Source: Aquatica leii (taxonomy: Eukaryota; Arthropoda; Insecta; Coleoptera; Lampyridae). Taken from it: a stretch of 64,000 bases of DNA. The first letter of the stretch is position 1. Each line of letters begins with the position of its first letter. The stretch lies in assembly GCA_035610365.1 (NCBI GenBank), contig CM069432.1, positions 237,612,104 through 237,676,103 on the forward strand, in the 5' to 3' direction. Made by a program: the position numbers and the translations under genes. The notes under the pieces are model-generated. The model was not told the origin of the DNA, searched no databases, and saw only the letters and a program-made list of their open reading frames with translations. This document shows positions 12,055-24,198 of the stretch, in pieces.

Positions 12055-13142
12055 ATGGTACGTGTTTACAAAAAAATATCCGTGAAGGTTACAAGGTATA
12101 CAAAAGAGAATTTAAACATGGCAATGAATGACGTAAAACAAGGTGTTATGACACTTCGTGGTGCCGCCAGAAAATATAATATCCCTAAAAGCAGCCTTCA
12201 CGATCATATAGCTGGTAAGACAGGAGTTAAAACCCAGTCTCTAGGTCAAAGCTTTGCTATACCTTTTCACCAAGAATTAATGTTAGCAGATGGTCTGAAG
12301 ACAATGGAACGTTGGAGTATGGACTTTCTCGTAAAAAAGTAATACATATGGTGTCTAAATTTGTCACAATTAACAATATCTTTTAAGAATCATACACTAG
12401 GGGCAGACTGGTTCACTGCTTTTAAATTACGTCACAAGTTATCAATTAAAGTACCGCAAGTAGTCGAATATGCACGCAAAAAATTACTGGTTCATTTGTA
12501 GTTGGAGCATATTCTGATTTGCTAATGAGAACGTTAGATGATTTAGATTTATTCGCACGACCGGCCCATATTTGGAACTTTGATAAGGGCAAGTCTATTC
12601 ACTGATCCTTCCAAAACGAAAGTTGTTGGAGGAAAAGGTACTGCTTGTTCACGTGTCACAAGTGGTCCGGGAAGAGGAAATGTGACTATTTGATCAACAG
12701 TCAATAAAACCGGAGATAAAGGCCCACCTCTCATTGCTAAAATCTTAAAATAGTTTACGCAGCCAGTGCCAACAGCTAGATGAAAGCAGACATTTTCCTT
12801 AATTATTCACAGAAAACATTTCTGACTGCAGTTAGTGACAAGACGCCTATCTTACTTATTTACGATGGACACAGCACGCATGTGGACCAAAGGGTGGTTT
12901 AAGTAGCTAAAGATAACAACTTTACTATACTGAAACTGCCATCTCAAACTTCACATCTCCTTCAGCCATTGGATCTGGCTGTATTTAAATCTTTCAAACA
13001 AAAATTGGATGAAAAACTTATAGCCTGGCAGCAACATAATAACGGCATCGAGTTTCCAAAGAATACATTTTCGGAAATAGTGCGTGATGTCTGAAGAGAT
13101 TTAAATCCTGAAGTTATGTAGAAGATACGATCTAATACGATC

Positions 13143-13976
13143 TTCACCCATCTGTTTAATGAATAAAAAGTAATTTTTCTATTTGGACATAAGGATTAGC
13201 AATTCTTACACTAAAATCTTATACGAACTTTAGTAACGTTAGTTTTTTCAAAGTTGGTGTCTTCGCATCGTAAGTTGACATTACATGAAAAAGAAATCAA
13301 AATTATTATAACTTAACACTTAAAATTCAAATGTTGATGTCAAGATAAAGTAAAGATGTTCCAATAATTCAAAGTTATTTACTTATAAAGATATAAAGAG
13401 ATAATTTCGTATGAGATTTTAGGTTAACACATAAATTTCAATATTGTCAAAGTGTAAGTGTTGCCAATTCAATAAAATACAAAAGTTTCCTAATGTTGTT
13501 TTAAAATTAAAATTATACGGAAAATACTAAAATTGAATCAAAATAGAGAAAATAGTATAAAACACACGTTATAGAAGACGTTTCAATCAGTCTACCGTTT
13601 CATAAACTCGCCGCTGCGCGGCTCATGTATGCAACCCGGTCTCGTGATTGAAACGCGTTCATTCTGTAACTTTTATTTTAATATACTAGTATAATTTTGT
13701 TAGAAAACACAAGTAGGTTGGCTAAAAAATTCTTGGCCAAACTATGATTAATTAAAAATTCAAATATGAGTTTTTATTCAACACTATTGCACCTATGAGT
13801 TTAACGAATTTAATACCAACCACAAGTATGAAGTCTATATAATATACATATGTTGGGCTAGCAGTTTTTAATTAATCATCGTTTGGCCAGAAATTTTTTA
13901 GCTAACCCACTCGAAAATTACTTTCTAACACTAAATTTTATTTAAAATATTTTTATACATTAAACAGATGGGTGAA
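13143..13976. mobile_element. 834-bp TIR element inserted in the Tigger transposase
   Basis: The ends carry exact 19-bp inverted repeats starting TTCACCCATCTGTTTAATG. The match may extend four imperfect bases outward on each side. The insertion interrupts the transposase coding sequence between the DDE domain and the C-terminal region. The interior is noncoding and includes the dispersed sequence shared with 3085-3655 and a nested MITE at 13712-13911. No target-site duplication is certain. Superfamily unassigned. Confidence 0.7.
13712..13911. mobile_element. 200-bp MITE nested in the 834-bp element
   Basis: Imperfect inverted repeats of about 45 bp: left 'agtaggttggctaaaaaatt', right (reverse complement) 'agtgggttagctaaaaaatt', followed on both sides by 'ctggccaaac.atgattaatt'-like sequence. 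The other copy of the host repeat (3085-3655) lacks this block, which supports it being a later insertion. The ends look mariner-like, but a TA duplication is not evident. Confidence 0.7.
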
Positions 13977-14640
13977 AATCTTTTCTAATTTGGATCTTAA
14001 ATTATTATTCAAAATGTTTTCAGAAAACAGGGATTTGCCTCTACATTTCTAACTTTATACTCCCAGAAAAATTTCACAGTGGTGCTTTTGTTGAAGAACT
14101 AAAGCAAATCGGTGAAATTTCACTCATAACAAGTAATGTGTCTTTTCAAGACCTTCTTCTGGAGACAGTTAAGCAACGTGCATAAAGTACACCAAAGGAC
14201 ATGGCGCGCGTTGCAGCTAGTGCAGAAGTAATCACATATGATGAAACTACTGAGAAAATTAAATTGAAAGCAGTAATGACAGCGCCTAAAGAGAAAAATA
14301 AAAGACTGTGGAATCAAGCTTTTGAAATGAACGAAGCTAAAAACACAAGACAGTGACTACATTCCTGGGTTCTGTTAAAGTATTGTCCCAAGAAGGTGTT
14401 TAAGTATTACGTGGGACAAGTTACGGAAGTCATTTCTGAAATAAGTACGTAGTCAAATGTTTGAAATATAAGGTCTGAAATATAAGAAAATCAGCAATTA
14501 TTTCTTTTGGTCTAACAATGTAGTGATGTAGACACTATACAGAAGGAAATAGTCGACACGATGTTACCAGAACATGTGAAAGATAGGCGATGGTCGCACT
14601 TTACCTTTTCCACAAATTTTTTGGAATTAATTTAGGTTAA

Positions 14641-15474
14641 CTTTAAGAAAAATTGTTTTATTTTAAGAGTTTAAATAGAGTTCTTTATTTTATTGTTAAG
14701 TTAACACACAAAAGTATATTTAAGTACAATGTGTTCATATAAAGTTATTTTAATGAAGTAGGGAATGTTCAGGTTTCGAACTAACCCTGCAGCATACTAA
14801 CCAGTATTCTTATGCATTATTCAGACTTGCCCCATTTGACTAAGCAAGTTTGGACAATTGCAACTAAATATAATAAAAAATAATCGTAGAATACTGCAGC
14901 CAACAGGTTTTTTAGAACCACAACTTAAAATACTTTTACGATAATAGTCAAGCTTTGGTACTATTCTAACGCCTACCACGTATTCATTTATTCCTCTAAT
15001 TGGAAAAGGCCTGCTTCTTCGTTGAAATGCGATAATTTTCCAATCGTAATTGTTTGCTTTTTGCACTTTGTCGTTTTTTACATTCACAATGTTTGCGGTT
15101 TGCAATAATTAATTTGAAAGTCCCAGCTTCTTTATAACATCGGAGAACGTCATTTTCTTGGATTACGTAACAGTTTTACCAACGGTTTTAATATTTACTT
15201 TTTTTAAAGACATTATTTTCTCGATTAACTAAATCAGTATTGCCACTAATGTCATGTGTAACTTCATTACCGGTTTTGTTTCTATAGGCTTTTTTATATT
15301 CTGGATTTTTTCTATTAAGTATATTTTTCTTCTAATAGCTTAACTTTGCTATATAATACTACAATTAATTGATTTTTGTCTTTAATAATTGCTGTAAGGT
15401 AATCTGTTCCATTTAATTTTGTACTAGATTCAGAAATTTAGTTACCTTGTACAATCTGTTCGTTTTTACTTTCT
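14641..15474. other. No gene supported
   Basis: A 94-codon minus-strand frame at 14821-15105 has no recognisable motif. The rest is AT-rich. Some of this may be the 3' end of the Tigger-like element. Confidence 0.3.
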
Positions 15475-16492
15475 TATAAGGAAAGTATAGCAATCGCAAT
15501 TTTTTTTTAAAAAATTTGTATTGCATAATTTTACGTTTCAAGGTTTCCTGAAAAAAAATTGGAGTGTGTGTGTGTGTGTGTCTATGTGTAACGATGTACC
15601 TATAATAACTCCCGAACAAAAAGACCTAGTAACTTAAAATTAGGTATTTTCATATTCTCTCGGTTGTATAAAAAGATGGGTCTGTTATAGAAACCGGAAG
15701 TGGGCGTATCCGCTATTTTTAACAGTTTTTCTTATATAATTTCGTACGTATGTAAATTATTCGAATTATTTTTACAGTTTCTTATAGAGATAATTCTTCC
15801 TAACAATTTATTCAAATAAAAAAAAAAATTGTAACATTAACAGTTTAGTAGATATTTTATTTATAATTTACAGTAAATTCCATACATAATTTAGGTTCGA
15901 ATCCTGCCAGCGACGATTTTTTTAGAAAAAAATTCAATATCTTGAAGAGAAAGCAAGATACGTTAAAAATTAAGAAAAATTTCTATATTCTTTTGACTTG
16001 TTTATATACGGAGTGCTGCATCTTATTTAAATTATCTTGGATGTACCCACGATAACTCTCGAACCAAAAGTTTTAGTAACTTGAAATTTGGCATGGAACT
16101 GGTTTTTTATATTCTCTCGACTATGTTAAAAGATGGGTCTGATAAAAAAACCGGAAGTAGATTTTTCATTTTAACAGTTTTTCTTATATAATTTTGTACG
16201 TATGTAAATTATTCGAATTATATTTTTACTCATTTACTAAAGGGGCAAACAATATTGAGGCGCACAAATATAAGGGTTAGTCGATATGACAACATAAGCT
16301 CAATTTGCCATATTTCGGTTATATATTTAATGAAATCGAGCAGAAAAATTATCGCATGCTAGGAAGTCAATACAAACGTGTACATATCACTTCAAAATGG
16401 TTTTATGACAACATAACTTAAAAAAAAGTATGTAGACATTCCTTCATGATTTCTTATAGGAAAGTCGTGTGGTGACCACACCAGTTTTTTTT
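15475..16492 (+). repeat. Dispersed repeat E, copy 1 (inverted partner at 41657-43185)
   Basis: Two internal tandem subunits (about 15590-15790 and 16030-16240) share 'taac.c.cgaac.aaaag', 'aaaccggaagt' and 'cgtacgtatgtaaattattcgaatta'. Between them lies 'ggttcgaatcctgcc', a match to the tRNA B-box pattern. The copy ends near 16465-16492 with 'gaaagtcgtgtggtgaccacaccagt', which contains the 15-base hairpin GTGTGGTGACCACAC. The whole arrangement recurs in reverse orientation at 41657-43185. Function and class unknown. Confidence 0.75.
15564..15581. repeat. (GT)n microsatellite
   Basis: A clean run of nine GT units inside repeat E. The inverted copy has a more eroded CA-rich stretch near 43145-43163. 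Confidence 0.9.
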
Positions 16493-17525
16493 TAGTTCAC
16501 AACAATAGATGATTTCGGTATCAAATTCCTGCATTTGTTTAATTAATTTAACGGCAATTGGTAAAAAACGGGTAGTTAAAGCGATATATCTAAATATTTC
16601 TGAATAATAAAAATAAATTAATTATATAACTAAATAGTAATGTATAAAAATTTTATAAACAATATTAGAATACTAACGTTTTATATGAAATAAGTTTAAA
16701 GTAAAGGTATTACTAAAATTAAATAATGTATTCAATTTAATTAATTCTAAAATAATTTTCAATTTTGTTTATTCGAAGTTATTCTTTAAAGTTTTGAATT
16801 TAATTTCTAATCAATTATCAAGTTCGATACACAGCAGCAATCAAGCACACAAGTCATTATAATTTTCAATGTAATTTCATTAACATAAAATAAAATTTTA
16901 TTAAACTCGCTACCATAGATTAAAAATATATTAAATTTTAATTAGTGAATTTTTAAATATGCCTTTTTAAAAATAATTATTCTTTAGAACCTCATTGAAC
17001 ATTGATTTTTATATCAAAAAAATGTTCATAAATGTGTATTCAACACTTAAAAGAGAAATAAAAATAATGACATAATCACAATATTGCGTTTAAATTTGCA
17101 TTTATAACAATATGATTTTTTATATAGATTTCAATAAAAGATATTGTTATCGTAGAAACTAAACCAAGTTTTATCTTTAAGTGTAATCTTTATAAAATAC
17201 AAATTTTCCTAAATGTGGGAAAGTTTATACAAAATCAAGCTGGTTTAGGTGATAATTACCTGTTATCCTTGCAATTTTTAGTTTAATTTGATATTCGCAT
17301 GCCACACGCATATCTTCATATCTTTAAATTATTTGCTGAATTTTCATACATACCAACAAAACAAAAAGGAACATCTTAATTAATTACCGTTTTAAATCTC
17401 TATTAGTTATTGAATGTTTTACAAAAAATAATATTAAAAATAGTTAAAACTAATTTCATAAATTTGCAAAATAAAGTTTTTACTAAAATTTTGTTGTCTG
17501 TGTCTCAATAAAAAAAATTTGATTA
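16493..17525. other. AT-rich DNA, no gene seen
   Basis: No ORF or motif of note between repeat E and the TTAA target site of piggyBac. Confidence 0.45.
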
Positions 17526-17529
17526 TTAA

Positions 17530-19951
17530 CCTTCCGGCGGGCGCGGCCTCAATACCAACTTAAAAAGTCGCGCGTATGTCTCAGATACCCTATTGCTAAA
17601 TTTAAAGTTTAGAAGATTAAAATTATAAAATTGTGTAACAGTTAGTAAAGGGTAAATAAAAAAAGGGACTATACAAGTAATTTTTTTATTTTTTGGGAAC
17701 AGAAGTGAGATAAAAAATGTAAAACATGAATTAAAAAAAATATCCTCATTAAAATAAAACTAAAATTAAAAAAAAATACAGTTTTGCATACATTGTTTTT
17801 ACAATTACAATAGAAAGCTAATATAATCAATGAATTGCAGAATTGCAATGAGAACAAATCTGCTTGGAGTGCTCTAAACATATAAATTTTCGGCAAATCT
17901 CGCAGCTGAATCGCGTTATTCTTGTTCGCTTGTCATTTTGACAAGGCTTGCACCTTTTTTTAGTTGATGTTGCTTCATCTAATGTTTCAACAGATAATTC
18001 TGCTTTTCTCTTTAAAACTTTTTCTTTAAGCTCGCTTTGCAGAGGAGTCTGTGATCTTCGCTTGATGTTTTCTTTTACTAGAGCAGTTGCCAGTTGTCGA
18101 AGATACTTCCTTCTAAGCACTTTTGCTTGATTATTTGAGCAATGGATTATGTAGCTATTGATGGCAGCTACATTTAACATGGAAAAAAAACTACAACGGG
18201 CCAACGCCTGGTGTTGCGGGCAACATTGTACGAAGCACACAGTTTGTCCACTGTATCCACACCTCCCTTGGTTTGATTATAAAAGGTAATAATCTCAGGG
18301 TTCACTCGGTCCCTGTATCTGGATCGATTGCTGCATCATCATGGAGGCTGGAAGCTAATATAACATTTTTATATCTTTTTGGTACATACGAGACAAGGGT
18401 CATATCGTCTCTAAAACCAAAAATACTTGTATTGGGTTCACGCTCCTTTGTGACCTTGAATTCATTGGGAATTTGAGGTTTATTTTTTTTCATTGTACCA
18501 ACAAATGCCAATTTTTGTTTATCTAGATCTTTTATTAATTCGAAATCCGAAAACCAGTTGTCCGTAGTTAAAGTTCTTCCCGTATTGAGAATAGGCACTG
18601 CTAATCTTTTCACAACATCTCTTGGCTTATTACTTATGGAAAATGGTCCATCAGGTTGGGCTCCCGCGTAAATTTCCATTTTATACGTATAAAAAATACG
18701 AGCATCAACCATGGCGTAAATTTTAATGCCGTATTTGTTGGGTTTTTTTGGTATATATTGAATGAACGAGCATCTTCCACGAAAAGCTTCAAGTTTTTCA
18801 TCAATCGTGACGTTTTGTCCAAGAGAGTAGCATTTTTGGCAGTTGTTGACAAACGTCTCAAAAAGGTCTCTTATCGGAGCCAAACGGTCACTTTTTTTTC
18901 GTTCTTCTCTTGAACGTATGTCATCGAAACGTAATGCTCTCATTAAAAATAAAAATCTTTTTAAGCTCATTGCCGTTTTAAAATCATCCATTCTCCATAA
19001 TTCTTCAAGATTAACTCTGTTTCCATGGTAAATGCCGGCTAAATAAAGTAAACCAAAAACAGCTGTTATTTCTGTATTGTCAGTGTCCCTGGCATCTCTT
19101 GAACGGGAGTAATTGGGCCTCACAGAAGAAATAAACGTATTTGTATAACTGACAATATTTTCAATCATAGAGTCCGTCATGAAACACTTCCATATATCGA
19201 CAATATCAGTTAGATTTTTAGCTGGCCCAATGACCCCAGGAAGACGGACTAAAATGTTACGAGGCGGTCGTTTACTTCTCGTTTTTGGATTTTTGTTCCA
19301 CATCCACGTGTCAACAATTTTTCTGTTTTTTCTAAGATGGGCTATGTAGGCCTCGGGAGAACTGTTGTCTTCATCTTCTCCGCTGCTTTCACAGCTCATC
19401 TCGGATTCTGAATCATACTCTCGTTCTGAAACATGCTCCTCTTCATCTGTATCACTTTCGTCACAAATGTCTCCAGCATCATCATCGTCAGCAAAAAGCA
19501 AATTTGTTACCGCCTCTACATCAGCGGGGTCGTCCAGGTTAAAAATTTGTTTTTTATCCATTATATCTGGAAGAAGAACAAATTAAATAACACAAACGGT
19601 CGCACGTATGTAAGACATACAGAGCTTATGTGACAACATAGAAAGTAATTAGAAATAAAAAGTCCATTAAATTATGTTGTTTAAAGACCAAGAGAACAAA
19701 CATATTATAACAAAAAAGAAAAAAACAGATATAGCAAAAACTTACCCGAAGCGTCGCGCGTATCTGTGAAATACAAATCGGGAATATATTGCACCGTATT
19801 CACACCTCGAAGCTTGGGTGGGTACTGAAATGTTAGTCCAGTGGATGGGCAAGAATAGCTAAGAGATGCCTATCGCAGCGTGCTCGCGTTAAAAACTGTT
19901 AATTAAATTTGTCTTCGGTGTATTTCTTACATACGCGCGCCCGCTGGAAGG
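17530..19951 (-). mobile_element. piggyBac element, 2422 bp, with TTAA target duplication
   Basis: The element starts CCTTCCGGCGGGCGCG and ends with its reverse complement with one mismatch in 16 bp. It is flanked by TTAA at 17526-17529 and 19952-19955, the piggyBac target site. Subterminal copies of a 'cgcgcgtatgt'-like motif occur near 17569, 19600, 19755 and 19928 and may be transposase-binding sites. It encodes one transposase on the minus strand. The ends and length look complete, so the copy is fairly young. Only two frameshifts damage the gene. Confidence 0.93.
17827..19561 (-). pseudogene. piggyBac transposase with two frameshifts
   Basis: The start ATG at 19561 gives a 419-codon frame with an acidic N-terminus, then the DDE_Tnp_1_7 domain. 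The three conserved aspartates are visible: one in NVTIDEKLEAF, one in TLTTDNWFSD, and one in KGGVDTVDK, which lies in the other frame near 18255. The first frame ends at 18302, where a one-base shift is needed. A second shift falls in an 8-T run at about 18182-18189. The final 137-codon frame carries the C-terminal cysteine-rich zinc-binding region (C..C, C..C..., C..H). Removing both shifts would give about 580 residues, the usual family size. The homopolymer shift could be a sequencing error. Confidence 0.9.
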
Positions 19952-19955
19952 TTAA

Positions 19956-22900
19956 ATATATCTAACTTTCAACAAACAAAATGTAACGATATTTAAGTAA
20001 ACAACTTACAAGTAATTTATGTATAACTATCACTCGATATTTATAAATACTGTCCACACTTATTTTAGCACACGTGTTGAAACACTTTAATTATATAGAC
20101 CAGCAAAGTGTGGACAGTTCCATTTTCTCACTAGAATAACTCCAATTTCTTTTAAATACTTTTTATATTTTTACGTTAACTTGATCTAGAACATTCCATC
20201 TTTTCCTACCATCATCTCGAAGTTTCCAATTGCCTCGGGAACTCTTCAATAAGTTTTTATAAATATGGTAGTAAATTTATGACTGTATACTAAATATATA
20301 ATGTTAAAAACGTTTGTGTAATAAGGTGTATCTCAAGCACTAAGTGACATTTTAGTGTGTCGCAAGAATCTTGAAGGGCGTTGCTACTGCAAATACCTAT
20401 AATTAAGTGATTTAAGTCAAGTAGTTCAATCGGTTCTATTTTCCTAGCAGAAACCATCTAAACCAGTACGCATATCTATTACAGTTCTGAAATGAATGTG
20501 TAGAGATCATTTCACGACTAAAGAACCGTGAGGTGCGCGTCGGATAAATTCGGAATTTCACGATCACGCGAAATAAATTATAACTAAAAACATCTGCTGT
20601 AAACAATATACATTAGTTGTAATAGTTTATCTTTAATTTATCTAAAAAATGAATGCATACAAAACGATGAATATAATATAAAAAAACACAAAACACAAAG
20701 ATGAAAAAGAGTTTGTAACAATTTGTGGAATGAATGTGGACACCTCAAACGGCGTATGAAAGTTGGAAACGTTTTTTGGTTAGCTAGTGTACTGACATTC
20801 GGAACAAAATTGGTTTCTGCGCAGCGGTTCTTTAGTCTTGAAATAAAGTCTACATAGAAGTTGCGTCCGCTAGTCGGCCACATAATTAGCTTACCAGGGC
20901 TGAACACGTTTATTCTAACTTGCACATCTACATCTCCTTTTTTAAGTAAATTCTGTCCTGAACCAATAAAAATCTTTGGTAAAACCTACTATATTTTAAT
21001 AAATTCCGGTATATCTTAATAAAACCCTAATCAATCCCGGTACATTTTACTAAATCTTTCTATTTCTCAGTAATTTTTTGTAAATCTTTGTACATATGTA
21101 CATCTATTACATGTTTTTATGTACTTACTCACATTTTCTAATGTTTACATTCTAAATAAACTTGTATTAAAAAAAAATGTTTTTACCCAAGTAGCAATCA
21201 AATATTGGGCTATTATTGGCTAAAACTTGCTCAACATTGGTTCGATCATGAGTATGCAATATTTTGTGATATTGTGCTTATAATGAAATACACTTGTTAC
21301 GTGGAGGTAGAGAAATTAAAGAATATAAATTACGAATAGTACGCCTCTGTACGGTTATAATATCCAAGAATGTTATTATTGACCATACGTCACTGATCTT
21401 AAAAAAGCTACAAAATAAAATGAGGATATCTAAAATTTTGTAAAGGGCTCTAAATTAAATTACCTGCGGTTATGGCAATATGCAAAAACTTATGTGACGC
21501 GTACTAACAGGTAAACGTTGATACTACAAGCTTGTAATAATAAATTTGGATTTCAGGTTTAATTGCCCTGTCTCACGAAGTACTATTCGAAATACAATGC
21601 TTTACCTAAAATTCTTACATAAAGGTTTAATCAGCTTAATTATTAATTATGAAATCATTTTTTTCTTTTTAACAACCGTATATGACATGTAGAAATAACA
21701 AAACAAATAGATTACGAGACTACTATTAATCGAAGTGGTACTTACGTGGGCCACGGTACCGCATAACTTTATCTTCGTTAATTAATAAACGGAAGGATCT
21801 GACCTGTGTTTTGTAAGTGTCGGGTTTCGCTGACATCCGGGTGTCTATAACCATTTACGTTGGTGATACCGTAAACCAAATTGTCGTTATTTCGAGTGTT
21901 AGCCGGAACAGTAATTCCCAGATGAGTTCATAACCATAGCTGTGAAGCTAAGTAATAGACACATCCCAATAAAAAGGAAAACAGTGCCAAAAAATAAAGA
22001 AAAAACAATAGATTAAAATCGTTAAATCGCCATTTTGCAAAACCTACCAAAAGGTGTTTAATCTCATCAACCCAACAGAAATGTGTGTGTAAATAGCCGT
22101 AATGCAGATAAATTCTTGAGTGAGTACATCTAATACACAAATTTTAATAAACGTTGAATTTACAGAATACATTATTACCTAACGACCAGTTTCAAGCAAA
22201 CATGTGCAAAAGTTTTTAACTTTTTGTGGTTTCCACTAGCGCTCGCAAATGGAAAAGAACGTCATAAGCAAAAAAAAATTTTTTATCCTCAAAATCTCCC
22301 ACCAACTTACGTTATTCGTGGTGATAAATCACTATAACCAATTTTATGAAATCCAAAAAACCAAATAACGTCAGACATTAGAATACATAGAGTTAAACAA
22401 AATCGAAAAAAAAGAAATGTATTGTAAGTTGTCTATACGACAGGTCTTAAAATGTAATTCAAATCGGAAATTCCTTGTTGTAAATTACTAAATGGATTAA
22501 ATGCAACTTTTACATTACACAATATTGGGTCAATATTCATGAAAATGTAAGTACTACCAAAATAAAAAGTAATTTGGCCATCGTTGCTTATAATATAAAG
22601 ATATATAATCATAAGTGATCTTTACTTGATTGTATCTGTAACTTATTTTAATTGCGGCATAACATTAAAAGTGCTATATTGGTCTATTATTTATTACAAT
22701 ATGCAGTCAACATAGTAAATTATAATCAAACATATGTTGAACAATATAGGTTTGAACAGATAAAAAAATTGAAAATACCCCATAATGGCTTAAAGTATTA
22801 TAGTTCTGCCAAGATGTCAACACTGGCTCAATATCTAGCCGATCAATAGCCAATGTTCATTGCTTTAGCCAATAAAATGTATATTATGTGTAAAAACAAA

Positions 22901-24002
22901 ATAAAAATGTAACAAAAAAAATTACAATCAAATTAAATGTCTAGTTTTGTTCTTTTGTCAATTACTAAATCCACAGCAAAGAAAATTTACGGCTTCTCAA
23001 AATTTCAGAGAAGGGAGTGGATAAGGTAATTAATAGAAAAAGTCTGCCTTTGACATGTCCATTATAATCTTTAAAAATACGCCAAAACGAGAAAAAAGCT
23101 TGTTACGTGCGAAATTTTCATAACGTAATACCCTGTATATCGAATTAAAATTAGATTCTGGTTTTGACGCGCTCTGCCGATCTTTTTGGGTTACTGACAG
23201 GTTGCGGATTCATTTTGAAGCTGTCAACTACGTGAGACGGTCTGTGCCGTAAATTTGACCTAATTCCTAAGATTCTAAGTGCATCCACTGTGATGAATAC
23301 GAAATTATAAGTCAATTACGAATTTATTGTAATCTATTTGGCACAGGGTAAGATATTTTGCATACGGTTTAGTAGGACTCCTTTGTAATTTCTGTATTAA
23401 TTTGATAGCCGTTTCGCCACGCTTTGATCACATGTTCGATTCAATAAAGAACAATGAAGAATAATTACTATTGATAAATACCGTTACCGAACGCTTAAGA
23501 TTTTGAGAAGGCTTATTATCCACAACGAAAACGAAGTCTCAACAAGCATTACTTTGGAGATGTTATTTCTTATACACCAGTCGATTACGTTACTACCCAC
23601 CTGTTCGTAATTACAACTAACAGCATTCGATACAACGGGTTTTTATATCTCATTTAATTTATTATTATTAACGATTTTGTAGCTTCCTATCTGAGTTATT
23701 GTGTGACACGATTTGCTATTCAATAGCTATTCTAGGCTACTACCGGGGAAAACGTTTTCTTCGCACAAGTAGGTACTGGATTTTGTGTAAGTCTGTTTGA
23801 TTATTTTTCTTCGCTGTCATAAAAGTCACTCACGGAACTAATGTTAATTTCCGTAATTACGTTTACTGTTACAATACCATTAAGGTAATTTCAATTATCA
23901 TTTTGTATGTATCGCATGCTGTGTATAAACAATATTTATTACGAAATGTTCTTCGCTATTTCGATTCAACTTAACCTCTATGTATTGTGTGTTGCCGATA
24001 TT
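19956..24002. other. 4-kb stretch without recognisable genes
   Basis: Only short ORFs are present, none with known motifs (including 20638-20925 minus and 22652-22849 plus). A 27-base inverted pair occurs at about 20510-20540 and 20817-20842, sharing 'gactaaagaaccg'. Sequences resembling 'tattggctaaa...aacattgg' occur near 21215 and, inverted, near 22870, and might be ends of a decayed inverted-repeat element. None of this is firm. Confidence 0.35.
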
Positions 24003-24198
24003 TCTGGCATTTATGAATTGAGAAATTAAACATACTCCTGTTAATCTTCTACGTTACTAAATTGAAGTTTTTATACTTGTTACTTATACCTGTTAATCTT
24101 TCTAGCATTTATGAATTGAGAAATTAAACATACTCCTGTTAATCTTCTACGTTACTACATTAAAGTTTTTATACCTGTTAATTTTTTGTTTTATGGTA
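24003..24198. repeat. Tandem duplication, 98-bp unit, two copies
   Basis: The block 'tctggcatttatgaattgag...' at 24003 recurs at 24101 with few differences, so the period is 98 bp. A more diverged relative of the first part appears near 25310-25340. No coding sense. Confidence 0.85.

Larger units (their letters stand above)
12055..14640 (+). pseudogene. pogo/Tigger-like DDE transposase, broken and split
   Basis: An ATG at 12055 opens a 95-codon frame with a psq-type helix-turn-helix (GAARKYNIPKSSLHDH). After frame changes come pieces of a DDE_1 domain: GADWFTAF at about 12401, HIWNFDKG near 12567, LLIYDGHSTHVD near 12851 and TSHLLQPLDLAVFKSFKQKL near 12950. The frame is then broken at 13143 by an 834-bp insertion. 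The C-terminal part resumes after 13977 (KMFSENRDLP, later PKKVFKYYVGQV near 14387, and TMLPEHVKDRRWS near 14560). Several stops and frameshifts make it nonfunctional. The domain order matches a full-length pogo-superfamily transposase. TIRs of the parent element were not found. Confidence 0.75.

Noticed and set aside
15893..15907. Possible tRNA gene, from the GGTTCGAATCC motif
   Set aside because: No cloverleaf or A-box could be drawn around it, and it lies within a dispersed repeat.
18273..19633. Plus-strand ORFs across the piggyBac gene
   Set aside because: Shadows of the minus-strand transposase frame.
20638..20925. 95-codon minus ORF
   Set aside because: No motif was recognised, and the region contains an inverted pair that suggests a decayed element rather than a gene.
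22652..22849. 65-codon plus ORF
   Set aside because: It lies in possible inverted-repeat element ends and has AT-driven composition. No motif.
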